From contig JAPQWV010000005.1 in NCBI GenBank assembly GCA_027422505.1, forward strand, positions 13,707,501 through 13,771,500: a stretch of 64,000 nt of DNA, read 5' to 3'. The first letter of the stretch is position 1. Each line of letters begins with the position of its first letter. Origin of the DNA: Craterostigma plantagineum (lineage: Eukaryota > Streptophyta > Magnoliopsida > Lamiales > Linderniaceae). This document shows, piece after piece, positions 11,070 through 21,766 of this stretch. The position numbers and the translations under genes are program-made. The notes beneath the pieces are model-generated. The model was not told the origin of the DNA and did not search any database. It saw only the letters and a list, made by a program, of their open reading frames with translations.

Positions 11070-11781
11070 ATCATTTTTAAGACCAGCCTGGACCTATTTG
11101 CGGTCCTTTCTGGATTACGGGCCAACGACACCAAAAGCGAGATGTTCATTTCCAAGACGGCCGAACGATTGAAGGGGCAAATGCTTGACATCATGGGATT
11201 CCAACCGGGCTCACTACCTGTGCGCTACCTAGGCGTCCCGTTGATCACATCGAGACTAACCATCGCTGATTGTGACCCGCTTCTTCGTAATATTGATCGG
11301 CGCTTAGGCTCGTGGACTAATCTCTCTTTGTCTTACGCAGGAAGAGTCCAACTGATTAGGTCTGTTCTTCTTGGCATCCACACGTACTGGGCAGGAGTCT
11401 TCTTGCTCCCAAATGGTGTTATCCATGCGATCGAGAAGCGGCTTAGATCGTTCCTATGGAAGGGGTCGAGCGCTAAAGTTGCATGGGCTGACATATGCGT
11501 GCCTAGGGAGGAGGGTGGCCTTGGCTTGCGATCGATTGAGACGGACAACAAGGCGTTGCTGTTGCGCCTCCTTTGGAGTTTGGTGAATGGCGAGGATACG
11601 TCCATCTGGGCTACTTGGATTCGACGGACTAGGCTGCATAATAAATCGCTTTGGTCAGTTACACCTACTACGACGACCTCATGGACTTGGAGGAAGATAC
11701 TGAAGCTTCGCCATGACTTTCGACCGCTCATTGATTTTCGCATTGGAAATGGCGCTGACACGCGCCTCTGGACTGACCCGT
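11070..11781 (+). pseudogene. L1-like LINE reverse transcriptase, 3' fragment
   Basis: The frame runs from the RT thumb (SLDLFAVLSGLRANDTKSE, GFQPGSLPVRYLGVPLITS) through RLGSWTNLSLSYAGRVQLI, FLWKGSSAKVAWADIC and EEGGLGLRSIETDNKALL to WTWRKILKLRHDF and LWTDPL. It aligns block by block with the same part of the LINE at 54176-54960. The catalytic FADD is upstream and absent, so the copy is truncated. It is unusually clean, with no stop over about 235 codons. An upstream ATG at 11034 belongs to the neighbouring copia leader. The 3' part is cut by an LTR starting at 11782; the in-frame codons to 11885 are antisense LTR, not LINE. Confidence 0.82.
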
Positions 11782-12360
11782 TGTTGGGGTGGGCCCGATT
11801 AATCGACGCCGGCCCCCGAACAGCGCAACGTGGCTATTGCGGAAGCGCGATTTGTACCGAGCGGCGTAGGGTGGCGAATTTTTGATTTTTAATATCTAAA
11901 TTCAACCTTACGCCATTCAGCTTCTCCCGAGAGTCTGAGATGCTGCCCTAAGCCTCAGGAGATCGCGGTTAATTCGAATTATCAAAATTCGAATTTATTT
12001 CCAATTTATTTAAATTAATAATTTAGATCCAAATTAATCGAATAAAGCGGCAACAAGATGTTTTTCGATTATTTGGAGACCGAAATGATTTTTGATCAAT
12101 ACCAAACTTTCCAGAATAATTCTACACTTCCTAACGTTCGCAATGATAGGTCTTTCGAATTATTCCGACATCGTTTGGTATTTTTCTCAAAATCAAATCT
12201 GTGGTTCGAAATTATTAATTCGAGTAAAACGGCAGTCTGCCGTCTTTTAACTATTTGACGATCGAAACGACTTCCGATCGATACCAAATTTTCCAGAATA
12301 ATTCTACACTTCCCGACGTTTCCAACGAGGGGTCTTGAGAATTATTCCGATGTCGTTTGC
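11782..12360 (-). mobile_element. LTR fragment of the 25209-27581 family, inverted
   Basis: On the plus strand this begins TGTTGGGGTGGGCCCG and is the reverse complement of the last 580-600 bases of the solo LTR at 25209-27581, including the CCGGCCCCCGAACAGCGCAA block near its end and the pair of related blocks around 12060-12180 and 12250-12350. The match ends at about 12360 (CCGATGTCGTTTG), where a gypsy pol begins. Five bases before it (CCCGT) would be the target duplication if the other end were present. Confidence 0.72.
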
Positions 12361-12369
12361 CGAAATGCT

Positions 12370-13628
12370 TTATTTATCCCTTACACCACTAGCTCTTGCC
12401 CGGAGGCCCAAAACTCCAATGAAGTTAACACTTATCGGCTTTGCATTGTGGATTTTAGATGACACTTGAGGAAAGCTCGCAAGGATTAAACTCGTTAAGG
12501 ATTCTTGACTTTTCTTGACTCTCGAACGCGTCATCGGTCCCGCCATGTCTGCTAAGGCATCCCGTCCTGGCTTGTCATTAGTAGGCTTGTTGCTATCAGT
12601 TTCCTCCCCCTTAAAAAGATTCGTCCTCGAATCGATTCCTGCGTCAAAATCAAAGGGAGAAAAATCAGCAACATTGAAAGTAGTACTTACTCCATACTCA
12701 CCAGGCAACTCCGATTTATAAGCATTATCGTAGTTCAATGACTCGAAATGGCCCATCGCCCCGAGGGTGTAATTTGGTTTGCCTCTTGCTGGGAACCTTT
12801 CTTTTTGCAGATATATCCAAACCCAATCCCCGGTCCAAAGGCGTTGGTGGATTAAAACCGTAAACAACTTCAAAAGGAGAAAACATGTAGAAGAGTGCAC
12901 GGTTCTATTGTAGGCAAACTTAGCAATCGGTAGACAATACTCCCAGCTCTTGAGATTTCTTTTAATGATGTCCGGTAGGACTGTCCCAAGCGTTCGGTTT
13001 GTGACTTCTGTCTGACCATCGGTTTGGGGATGACTCGTGGTGGAAAACAATAACTTTGTGCCCATCTTTCCCCAAAGGGTCTTCCAAAAGTAACTTAAGA
13101 ACTTGACATCTCGGTCGGAAACAATACTCCTTGGCACCCCATGAAGACGAATGACTTCTCTAACGAACAAATCAGCAACATGCTTGGCGTCGTCGGTCTT
13201 CCTACAAGGAATAAAATGCACCATTTTAGAAAAACGGTCAACCACAACGAAAATACTATCCCTTCCTTTTTGTGACCTCGGCAGGCCTAATATAAAATCC
13301 ATGGATATGTCAATCCAAGGGATTCAGGTATAGGAAGTGGCGTGTAAAGTCCTTGAGGAAGGGACTTAGATTTTGCTTGTTTGCATTCAATGCAACTCAT
13401 GCAAATCTTCTCAACATCTCGTTTCATGTTTGGCCAATAAAAATGCTCGCTCAAGATATCCAACATTTTAGGCACCCCAAAGTGTCCCATTAACCCGCCA
13501 CTATGAGACTCTCGCACAAGCAACTCTCTTAAAGAACAACATGGAACACATAACCTGTTTTCTCGAAACAAGAATCCTTTATTTTTGTAAAACTTATTCA
13601 ACGCCCCATTTTTGCAGGCTTCATACAC
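12370..13628 (-). pseudogene. Ty3/gypsy integrase without chromodomain
   Basis: Two overlapping frames cover it. The first (from 13628) has the zinc-binding part HSGGLMGHFGVPKMLDI and FYWPNMKRDVEKICMSC. The second (from 13302) has the core with all three acidic residues: MDFILGLPRSQKGRDSIF, VSDRDVKFLSYFWKTLW and HPQTDGQTEVTNRTLG. Part of the region after the core is deleted, and the end has an acidic tail with GPMTRSRVKK instead of a chromodomain. The frame runs to the edge of the fragment at 12370. The tail suits the CRM/Galadriel side of the chromoviruses, which I infer from general resemblance only. Confidence 0.8.
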
Positions 13629-13689
13629 ATGAGAAAATCTGAATCATTTTCATAAAGTTCCTTTAGATGCTCAAAACCCATGATCTTTG

Positions 13690-15062
13690 TATCTAAATTG
13701 ACAAGAAGTGCGTACCTTCGAGACAGCGCATCAGCCACAATATTTTCTTTACCTTTTTTTGTACTTTATGACATACGGAAATGTTTCGATGAAGGAAATC
13801 CATTTGGCATGCCTCTTATGTAAGTTTCGTTGCCCTTTAGATACTTGAGGGACTCATGATCGCTGTGAATCACGAATTCCTTAGGCATAAGGTAGTGCTG
13901 CCAAGTCTCCAAAGCTCTCATGACGGCATAAAGCTCCTTATCATACGTGGGGTAGTTTAAGGTGGCGCTATTCAACTTTTCACTAAATAAGCAAGAGGTC
14001 GGCCTCCTTGAAGTAGAACTGCTCCTATGCCAATACCTGATGCATCACATTCTATTTCGAATGTTTTAGGAAAGTCAGGCAAAGTCAAAATAGGAGAATG
14101 GGTCAAATCATGTTTCAATTGTTCAAAAGCCTTTGTTGTGCCTCTCCCCAATCGAACTTAACATTCTTCTTTACCAGTTCATTCAGTGGGGCCGCCTTAG
14201 TTGCAAAATCTTTTACAAACCTTCGATAAAGCTAGCAAGACCATGTAATGACCTCACCTCAGTAGCGCTTGTTGGAGTTGGCCATTCAAGAATAGCGTTG
14301 ACTTGTTTCGTCAACTTTCAGACCTTCGGCGCTTACAACATAACCAAGAAAGATTACTTCCTTAGTTAATTTATCTTCGGCGCTTACAGACCTTCGGCGC
14401 TTACAGACCTTCGGTTCTTACAATTTATCTTCACGTAAGGCAGCAAGAACAAGCCTAATGTGCTCAACATGATCATCGATGTTCTTACTATAGATTAAGA
14501 TATCATCAAAGTAAACAACCAAAAAATTTCCGATAAACTGTCTCAAAAACATGATTCATTAGTCTCATGAAAGTACTAGGGCATTAGTTAATCCGAAGGG
14601 CATAACTAACCCACTCATAAAGACCAAACTTTGTTTTTGAAAGCAGTTTTCCACTCATCTCCTTCTTTGATCCTAATCTGATGATACCCGGATTTTAAAT
14701 CAACTTTCGTGAAAATGCATGCACCATATAATTCATCAAGCAGGTCATCTAATCGAGGGATAGGATGACGATACTTAATGTGATTTTATTAACAGCTCTA
14801 CAGTCGATGCACATTCACCACGTACCGTCTTTTTTTGGAACTAGGATTACCGGTACAGCACAAGGGCTGACTGACTCACGTAAGTGACCCCTTTCCAACA
14901 GATCGTCAACTTGCTTTGGAGTTCCTTTGACTCCTCCGAATTTGCACGATATGCTGGACGGTTTGGGATGGCTGCGCCGGGTAGGAAGTCGATTTGGTGC
15001 TCAATTCCTCGAATTGGGGCAGCTCGTTGGAACCTCTTCGGGCAGCACATCTGAAAATTCAT
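13690..15062 (-). pseudogene. Ty3/gypsy RT-RNase H of the same element, broken
   Basis: RT starts near 15020 on the minus strand with EHQIDFLPGAAIPNRPAY and is followed by frame-broken palm sequence. The catalytic loop is intact as VVYFDDILIYSKN at about 14481-14520. RNase H survives at 13766-13975 with [19 protein letters not shown] and [12 protein letters not shown]. Several stops and shifts lie between, and near 14375-14420 a CTTCGGCGCTTACAGAC unit is repeated, which adds to the damage. Confidence 0.78.
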
Positions 15063-15690
15063 TCAAAACACCGACAATTTCCAAAGGCAGATTGTCGGGT
15101 AAACTGTTAGTGGCAACACGGACATCATTGAACATGATGAGAAATATTGTTTTCCGAGAATTCGCAGCCCGATCTACATCCCTCATGCTCGCAAAGAAAG
15201 CGCCTTTCTTCTCACTTGCTTTCGGCTCTTTCCTCTCTTTTTTTCCACTCTCAGTTTCAATGTTTTTCTTTTTCGTTCTTTTTTCGGCACTCGCTTGGCT
15301 TTTTCGACTCACTCCCCTCTATTAGCCTTTTTTCCCTCATCCTCAGTTGTTCTTTATGTACTTGTTGAGATGTCAGAGGCACAAGAGTGTAAGAATTCTT
15401 ATTGTGAACAAGCCTGTATTTGTTTGACATGCCATGATGTTCAACGTCACGATCAAACTCCCACGGTCTGCCAAGAAGAATGTGGCCAGCACTCATCGGT
15501 ACGACATCACAAAGAACCCCGGCTTCATATTTTCCGATGGACAATCTAACCATCGCCTGCCAGTTCACCTTTATCTCGCCACTGTCATTAAGCCAATGAA
15601 GGCGGTATGGATTGGGATGCTTCTTTGTGGCCAGGTCGAGCTTCTCCACAAGGTACGAGCTTACACAATGCTAATTTTCGAAATCACATA
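15063..15690 (-). pseudogene. Ty3/gypsy protease region of the same element
   Basis: The minus-strand frame from 15649 reads HPNPYRLHWLNDSGEI, LCDVVPMSAGHILLGRPWEF and LVPLTSQQVHKEQ, the conserved stretch after the retropepsin site in this gypsy type. It runs on into a Lys/Glu-rich linker. An overlapping frame (15312-15001) carries the linker to the RT with LNEFSDVLPEEVPTSCPN. Nothing upstream of about 15690 matches gag, so the 5' part is lost. Confidence 0.72.
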
Positions 15691-16248
15691 AGGCACAAAC
15701 ACACATACCGAACGCACACACCTTCTCCTGAAGCGACAGATTGATTCACTCTAGCCATCTTTAGAGAATCGGATCTGTGGTGAACTGCGAGGTCGGCGTG
15801 ACAATCTAGTGCCATCCACCACCATCTCCGTAGAGTTGAAGAAAAGGACGAGGAGCTGTTCGCTTCAACTGGTAATTCTCTACGAGTTTGACCTGCCTTA
15901 TTACCCGTCAATGTGTTACTATTCTGATCCGAGCTACGAGGGCAATTGGAAAACCCAGAAATTTTTGTTCCGCGCCGTACCCGGGGACGTAGCGTCTCTG
16001 GGACACACCGGGTAACCCAACAAGTTCGTAGTATAAACAATTTGCGCACGTTATCTAGGCTAGAGATCGAGTCGATAGGTTATTACTAGTAATCAAGTTT
16101 ATTCCTCGTGTTCGATACTCGTTTACTCACCTTACTACACAAACAACAGGTCCACTGCCTATCGCACGTCGGTGATAGTAATTGCTTATTCGCTTTATTT
16201 ATCACTTGTCGCATATGCACTTTACAATAGCACACCGCGTGTCGATCA
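15691..16248 (+). mobile_element. Athila/Tat-type 5' LTR, 3' part
   Basis: The right end is defined: GTGTCGATCA stops at 16248, six bases before a tRNA-Asp-type primer site. The left end is not visible and is set where the gypsy fragment stops. The last 200 bases or so, including ATCACTTGTCGCATATG and TGCCTATCGCACGTCGG, recur in inverted orientation at 61130-61355. Confidence 0.58.
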
Positions 16249-16254
16249 AGCTTT

Positions 16255-16271
16255 TGGCGCCATTGTCGGGA
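16255..16271 (+). other. primer-binding site, tRNA-Asp type
   Basis: TGGCGCCATTGTCGGGA matches, with two changes, the TGGCGCCGTTGCCGGGGA primer site typical of Athila/Tat-group gypsy elements. It supports the direction of the LTR before it and the gag after it. Confidence 0.7.
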
Positions 16272-16439
16272 ATAGATTGATATTAGAAACACCGTAGTTC
16301 GGTACTTTAGCCACGTTTTCTCTGTTGTTCGCTATTTGCATTGTTTTTGTTTCTACAACATAATTAATTCGTTGTTTCTTCGACGTGTCTATTTGTTTTT
16401 ACGCTAATTTTGATTTTTGCTTATTGAAAGTACGATTCA

Positions 16440-17130
16440 GTAGTGAATGACCCGAAGCCATCCATCGGGTCCCATTGTTGAAGCAGACCCGGGTTTCGAG
16501 CGTAAGTTACGAAGGCAACTCAGATACGATTCCGAAAGTGCACCACTAGTTCTCAGGAACCGTTAGTTAACTACTCAGAGGATAGCTCTCAGGAATCAGC
16601 CCAAAATTCTCGAGTTGAGACGTCCGTAAATAGTCCAGATACATAAGTAGGATGGCAGATCACAGAGTGCCTGTCCACAATATTCCAGAGGAGGAGCAAT
16701 CACTACAAGATCTGCTTGCTAAGAGCACTAGGCGGTACGGAGTCGGCGATCGTTATTCCACCTATCGAGAATAACAATCTCGAGCTGAAGCATTCTTGGC
16801 CTCAGATGATTTTTTCAGATGGCCCAGTTTGAGGGTAACCCAAATGACGATCCTTACGCGCACTTGAAGGCCTTCCTGACGGTGACCGACACCATCAAGA
16901 TCATAGGGTCACGTGCGATGCGATCAAACTGATGCTATTCTCATTCTCGCTGAAGTTCAGAGCGAAGGATTGGCTTCAGATATTGCCACCCCGATCGATC
17001 AGTACGTGGGAGCAGCTACGAGCCCCATTTATCGGCCACTACTTCCGCTGCCGAAGCTGCTAATGAAGACGGAGATATCGCTTTTCCACCAGAAGGACTC
17101 AGAAAATCTCTACGAGGTGTGGGGGGTTAT
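16440..17130 (+). pseudogene. Athila/Tat-type gag, decayed
   Basis: The plus strand has gag pieces in several frames: an opening MTRSHPSGPIVEADPG, then LELKHSWPQMIF, and the most telling piece CDAIKLMLFSFSLKFRAKDW followed by ISTWEQLRAPFIGHYF at about 16910-17045. This is the core of the plant retrotransposon gag family (Retrotrans_gag) as in Athila and relatives. A segment with QKDSENLYEVW closes it. Stops and shifts occur every 30-100 codons. It is cut at about 17130 where a tandem array starts. Confidence 0.72.
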
Positions 17131-17140
17131 TTCGATATTT

Positions 17141-18335
17141 AGGTCTCGAAATGTTCTATTTTACGGGTATATTTTCGAACTCTTTGACGCAAATAATAAA
17201 ACAAGATGAAATCGAATCTCGATTCGGTCGAAATTTAAGATATTTTGTACAAATTTGAGAGACCCATAACCTGAACAAATCTTTGAAACACAGTATTGGC
17301 TCTATTGTTCGTCTCGTCATGGTTTGCCAAATAAAATCGTCGGATTGTTAGCTAAATATTTGTTCCCGAAACGTGGTATGGATGGTCATGCATCTGTCAC
17401 CTTGAAACAGTTAACTGGTATTGGTGAGCTAGCATATGGCATATATACTGATTTATAGGTATCTGTAAGCTGGATTTGGTACCGGATTCCAATTATCTGG
17501 TATCATTACAACATTGGAAATTCGATCGAAACAATTGGTCGTATATATTATTTCCATCTGCACGAACACACATCCTGCACCAAACCAAGTTGGATGTGTC
17601 CTAGACGGTTTATCATGTTATTCAGGTCTCGAATGTTCGATTTTTCGGGTAAATTTTCAATTCTTTTGACGCAAATAATAAAAACACGGCAAAATCGAAT
17701 CCCGATTCGGTCGAAACTGAAGATATTCTGTACAAATTCGAGAGATCCATATCTGAACAAATCGCTAAACACCGTATTGGCTCTATTGTTCGTCGCTCAA
17801 TGTTTGCCGAAATTTAAATACAATCATCGCATTGTTGCCTAAACCACTGTTCCGAAACATGGTATGGACGGTCAGCATCTGTCCTAGTAAAACAGTTAAT
17901 AGATATTGAAAAAACTCTCATTTGGTATACGTTTTGATTTAAAGGTAGCTGTAAGGTGTATTTGGTACCAAATTTCTATTATCTGGTATCAGTATAACTA
18001 TGGAAACTCAATCGTAACAATTACCGTATATATTATTTCCATCTGCATGAACACACATCCTGCACCAAACCAAATTGGGTGTGTCCTAGACGATTATATG
18101 TTATTGAGGTCTCGAAATGTTCGATTTTACGGGTATTTTCGAAATTATTTGACGTAAATAATAAAAATCGATGAAATCGAATCCCAATCGGTCAAACTTG
18201 AGATACTTCATACAAATTCGAGAGACCCATATCCTGATCAAATCACCGAGTGCCGTGTTGGCTCTATTGTTCGTTGCTGAAGGTTGCCGAAATTTAAATA
18301 CAATCGCCAGATTTTTGCCTAATTTTCCGAAATGA
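17141..18335. repeat. 483-bp tandem repeat, about 2.4 units
   Basis: The word AGGTCTCGAA starts at 17141, 17624 and 18107, giving two steps of exactly 483 bp. Inside each unit the same words appear in order: GACGCAAATAATAAAA, GATTCGGTCGAAA, GAGAGACCCAT, TTGGCTCTATTGTTCGT, TATATTATTTCCATCTGC, ACACACATCCTGCACCAAACC and GTGTCCTAGACG. The third unit stops near 18335. I see no coding potential and no link to the LTRs around it. It could be a short satellite array or a tandem block belonging to an unknown element. Confidence 0.88.
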
Positions 18336-19563
18336 GAAAGTGATACCAGTAAGTTATTAATTGTTGTTCTCTGTGTAAACTTGTGCTATCCAATTTAGGC
18401 GTGATTTCAATAATTTGGCGGGATCTCAATATTTTAGGCGGGAATTGCAATATTTGGCGACAAGGAGCTCGCAAATAATGTGGTACATCTCTCTAGTTAG
18501 AGGTATAAACGTGGCTTATCCGTACCAATCACTCATTTCAATTACGCTTTAAACTTACAGATTCAGGTTTAGGTTTTAACGTCAATGGTCCTAGGTATTT
18601 CGCGAGGATATGTTGATATTATTAACGTCTTAATGTGAAACGTATACATTGAACCTTGATTAACACATAAGGATAGGGTGTAGTACCATGTATATATAAA
18701 AGAAAATATTTCATTAAGACCGGAATGTTCTATATTTTGAGAATATTACCACATTACTTGCCAATAATACGAATGTCCTATATAAAGAACAGTACAAATC
18801 CAATTTTTAACACTATTGTGATATTGATACTGCATAACGCATAAAGGTTTTTCATACCACATTACAAATTTCATTTATTTGCTCACAAATCCATTTTTTT
18901 CGATTGTTTAGGGATTGGGGTCTCGAATGTTGAGTTTATGGTCTATTAAATGTTGTTCGTGCTTTAATGTTGAACTTTGAATACGTTTGTGATGGAATTC
19001 ATAACGTTATGTCTCATCAAAAGAGATACTAGTATATTTTGTGAAAGAAGAGATATGTGTTTACATGACTTTTGATCTCAACTTCCACATATTGATATCA
19101 ACATTCGCAAAAAAACTTGTCTTTAATGAAATTTTGTGATTTAGCTTCATCATATCATCTATTTCCATGAATGTCAATCTTATACATCCCAACGAAATGA
19201 ATTTATGAACGAAATGAATCAAAATGGTAATGTGGTATTGATTAGCTATTTTGTGGTTCTTGTAGCTACAACTGTGTTTATAACCTTTGTTTATATTGTT
19301 ATTTTTATCAGACATGTGGTACTATTTGCAGGCAATGTGGTAATATTCTGTTAATATCTCTGATAATCTAGAACCTTCTAGAATGTTCTTAGTGATGTGT
19401 TACCCAGAATGCATAAATTGTTACTCAGAATAAATGAAGTGTTACCAACCAGCTTTTTAATTGACAAACGCTCCAATATTTCCCATCAAAATTCTTCATT
19501 ATTCCATTATCAAACTAATAACCTCAACATTCGATCTTAGGTAGCCATAAAGTAGAACGATCT
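18336..19563. other. AT-rich unassigned stretch
   Basis: No gene and no element boundaries are visible. A weak echo of the 483-bp unit (GGGGTCTCGAATGTT) lies near 18917. From about 19320 on there are repeated TGTGGTAATATT and TGTTACCCAGAAT words that recall the GTTACCTAGATAAAGTG words of the next tandem array, so the right part is probably a worn outer unit of that array. Confidence 0.45.
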
Positions 19564-19834
19564 GTTACAGAAATTGAAAATATTTTGATCTTAGTCGCAT
19601 CAAAATTTGTCGTTATTCCATGACTGGCATCGATAATTATTGTCGATTACTAAGACCCACACTCGAATTGATGTGAATCCAATTATTCGAGCATAAAAGT
19701 CGAGATTTCACTAGTTTTTTTACCAAATTTTTGAATTGGGTTTGAAGCATTATTCCAACATAACATCGAAATTTTCCTTGTTTATGAGGACCCATGGAAA
19801 ATTGAGATCGGTTTTACCTTTGTCGATTACTAAC

Positions 19835-20026
19835 TGAAGTGTAAAATATGCCTAAGAGGGGGATGATTAGGCTACAAAAATTTTGGCTTGTTCTTCTTTG
19901 AAAAATACTTTTCTTTAAGAAGGTAATCGCAGAGTGTGTTATATCCTTGAAAGCAGTAAGAGTATCAACGTTATCTCCCTAACCCTGTTTCACAAAATAT
20001 CACGTTATTTTCAGAAATGTTTCAAC

Positions 20027-20068
<42 letters not shown>

Positions 20069-21766
20069 GAGACCCGGGGAACCCTGGCGGGCCAGGTAAA
20101 CCCCGAGGGCCGACCCACTACCTGCTAAACAGGCCGACCGGTTCAAACGCACATGTGTGGGCCCATGTGGGACAGGCTTGAGGAAATGTTGATGGGAGGG
20201 TTCGAACCCACGACCTCTCCCTCATTACCCCCAAGCACCTCAGTGTTGTTTCAACGATATTACCAAGTGATTTGCTTGCATTCCGGGTTTGTCTCACAAT
20301 AAAGTAAATAACTGAAAGTAAAGTGAGACGGGATTTTTAACAGGTTATATCCCCAACTGGGGTTTAATCCTGTCCTTGGGGTGTGATCTCCCAAGAGTTC
20401 CAATCAATCACTAGGTATTACCGGTTATGGTTTCAAAATGATTGACCCGTACACAACCGAAGCACTATGAATGCTAGACCTCGTTCTAGGCTGTCGCACT
20501 CCAAGTTTCGATCCACATCGTTTACCCAGGAAACCAATTCCCCTACTGGATGCAGCTTGCTACCGAAGGGCCACCGAATCCACCAAATTCTTCCCTCCAC
20601 GTGCGAAAGACTCTACTCGTGCTCCTTTGTGCGCTCAACACGTCAGAAAGACAAATCACATCCGAAGACTAGGGTTTTAGGGTAGGATGTTGCTAAAGAT
20701 CGCTCACGGGTACAGATGTGCAAATGAAAGCTCAACACAAACTACGAATTTTTCGCAAGTTAAGGCTCAAAACAGTCTAAGGAATTCGATGGCTTGTGTG
20801 TTCATTTTGTACCCTTCAACGTGAAGTGTTTTTTCTTCTATATAGACCCACGAATAGCTTCTACACTTTACAAGGAAAGTTAAGCACAGAATATCAAGAG
20901 AAAGCTCAATAATCACGTGCATTAACTCAAGGAATCATGCCAAGAATAAACCAATTAAGTTCAACATTCATGCATGATCACTTACCATAAAATATAACAG
21001 ATTTACTTTCATTCCACGGTAATCTCATTCGTTTGTCAGCACATTCCTTATATAGTTCCACTCAGCATGTTATCAATAGCAAGCTCAATCAACTGATTTC
21101 TTTCCTAAAATATGATAGCCAATTCGCATAAGGAAGATTTGATCTACCGAGTATAAGGTAAAGACAGGCTTTCCATGCATGGTGATCTCATCCGATTTCA
21201 GCACATTCCATAAATAGACTCAATCAGCATATTACCACATATAAGTCCAATCAATTAATCACTTTCCAAAATATAAATCCTAAGTCGCATAAGGAAAGGC
21301 AGATCATTGATTCACTGATTTAAAAGTCAAATAATATTGCACTTAACGGATATCTCATAATATTCTTTCGTAAATAGATCAATCACATGTAAGCACTTAG
21401 TCAGAATATCTTTTCCATATATAGCATAGTCATATCCGGGTGATCACAGTGATATTCTTTCCTAAAATAACTCAATCACGTGTACAACTCACATATCACT
21501 TAACAGAATATATTTTCCATATATAGCACATAGTGATATTCCAGTCATACGAAAACGTTCATAACCAGGTGATCACATCAATATTCCAGATAAGCATAAG
21601 ATCACATATATTCGATTTTCTTAACGATTTAAATCATATTGAAATACTTAATCGAATATTTTCATATACTTAAACATCATAAATCATACATATCGAGTTC
21701 CCCATAATATATAATTACTTGGAATAATCAAAACTCTCATAATCATTTGGACCAAAAAGGTCTACA
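19835..21766 (+). mobile_element. solo LTR of 1932 bp including a SINE, target duplication CTAAC
   Basis: The insert runs from TGAAGTGTAAAATATGCC to AAAAGGTCTACA and is flanked on both sides by CTAAC (19830-19834 and 21767-21771); without it the tandem-repeat unit is continuous. TG...CA ends and a 5-bp duplication mark an LTR. The CCTAAGAGGGGGATGATTAGG block near the start is common in LTRs of SIRE-like copia elements, so I lean to that group. Without the 217-bp SINE at 20030-20246 and its duplication the LTR is about 1.7 kb. No internal coding region exists, so it formed by LTR-LTR recombination. Confidence 0.82.
20030..20246 (-). mobile_element. tRNA-derived SINE, target duplication TGTTTCAACGAT
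   Basis: On the minus strand the element starts near AACACTGAGGTGCTTGGG, has a perfect polymerase III B-box (GGTTCGAACCC) near 20190, and ends in a poly-A run of more than 35 bases (the T run at 20030-20067). The 12-bp TGTTTCAACGAT stands at both ends (20018-20029 and 20247-20258). The head resembles a tRNA gene, but there is no tRNA fold beyond the promoter boxes, and the body is a GC-rich SINE body. It lies inside the solo LTR and is therefore younger than it. Confidence 0.87.

Noticed and set aside
17141..18335. Array of protein-coding repeats
   Set aside because: Frames are short, differ among units and show no conserved protein; the repeat is non-coding.
20150..20246. Possible tRNA gene because of GGTTCGAACCC
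   Set aside because: The B-box belongs to a SINE with a poly-A tail and a 12-bp target duplication; no cloverleaf can be formed with the flanks.
20467..20685. 72-codon frame inside the solo LTR
   Set aside because: No similarity to known proteins, and it lies within non-coding LTR sequence.
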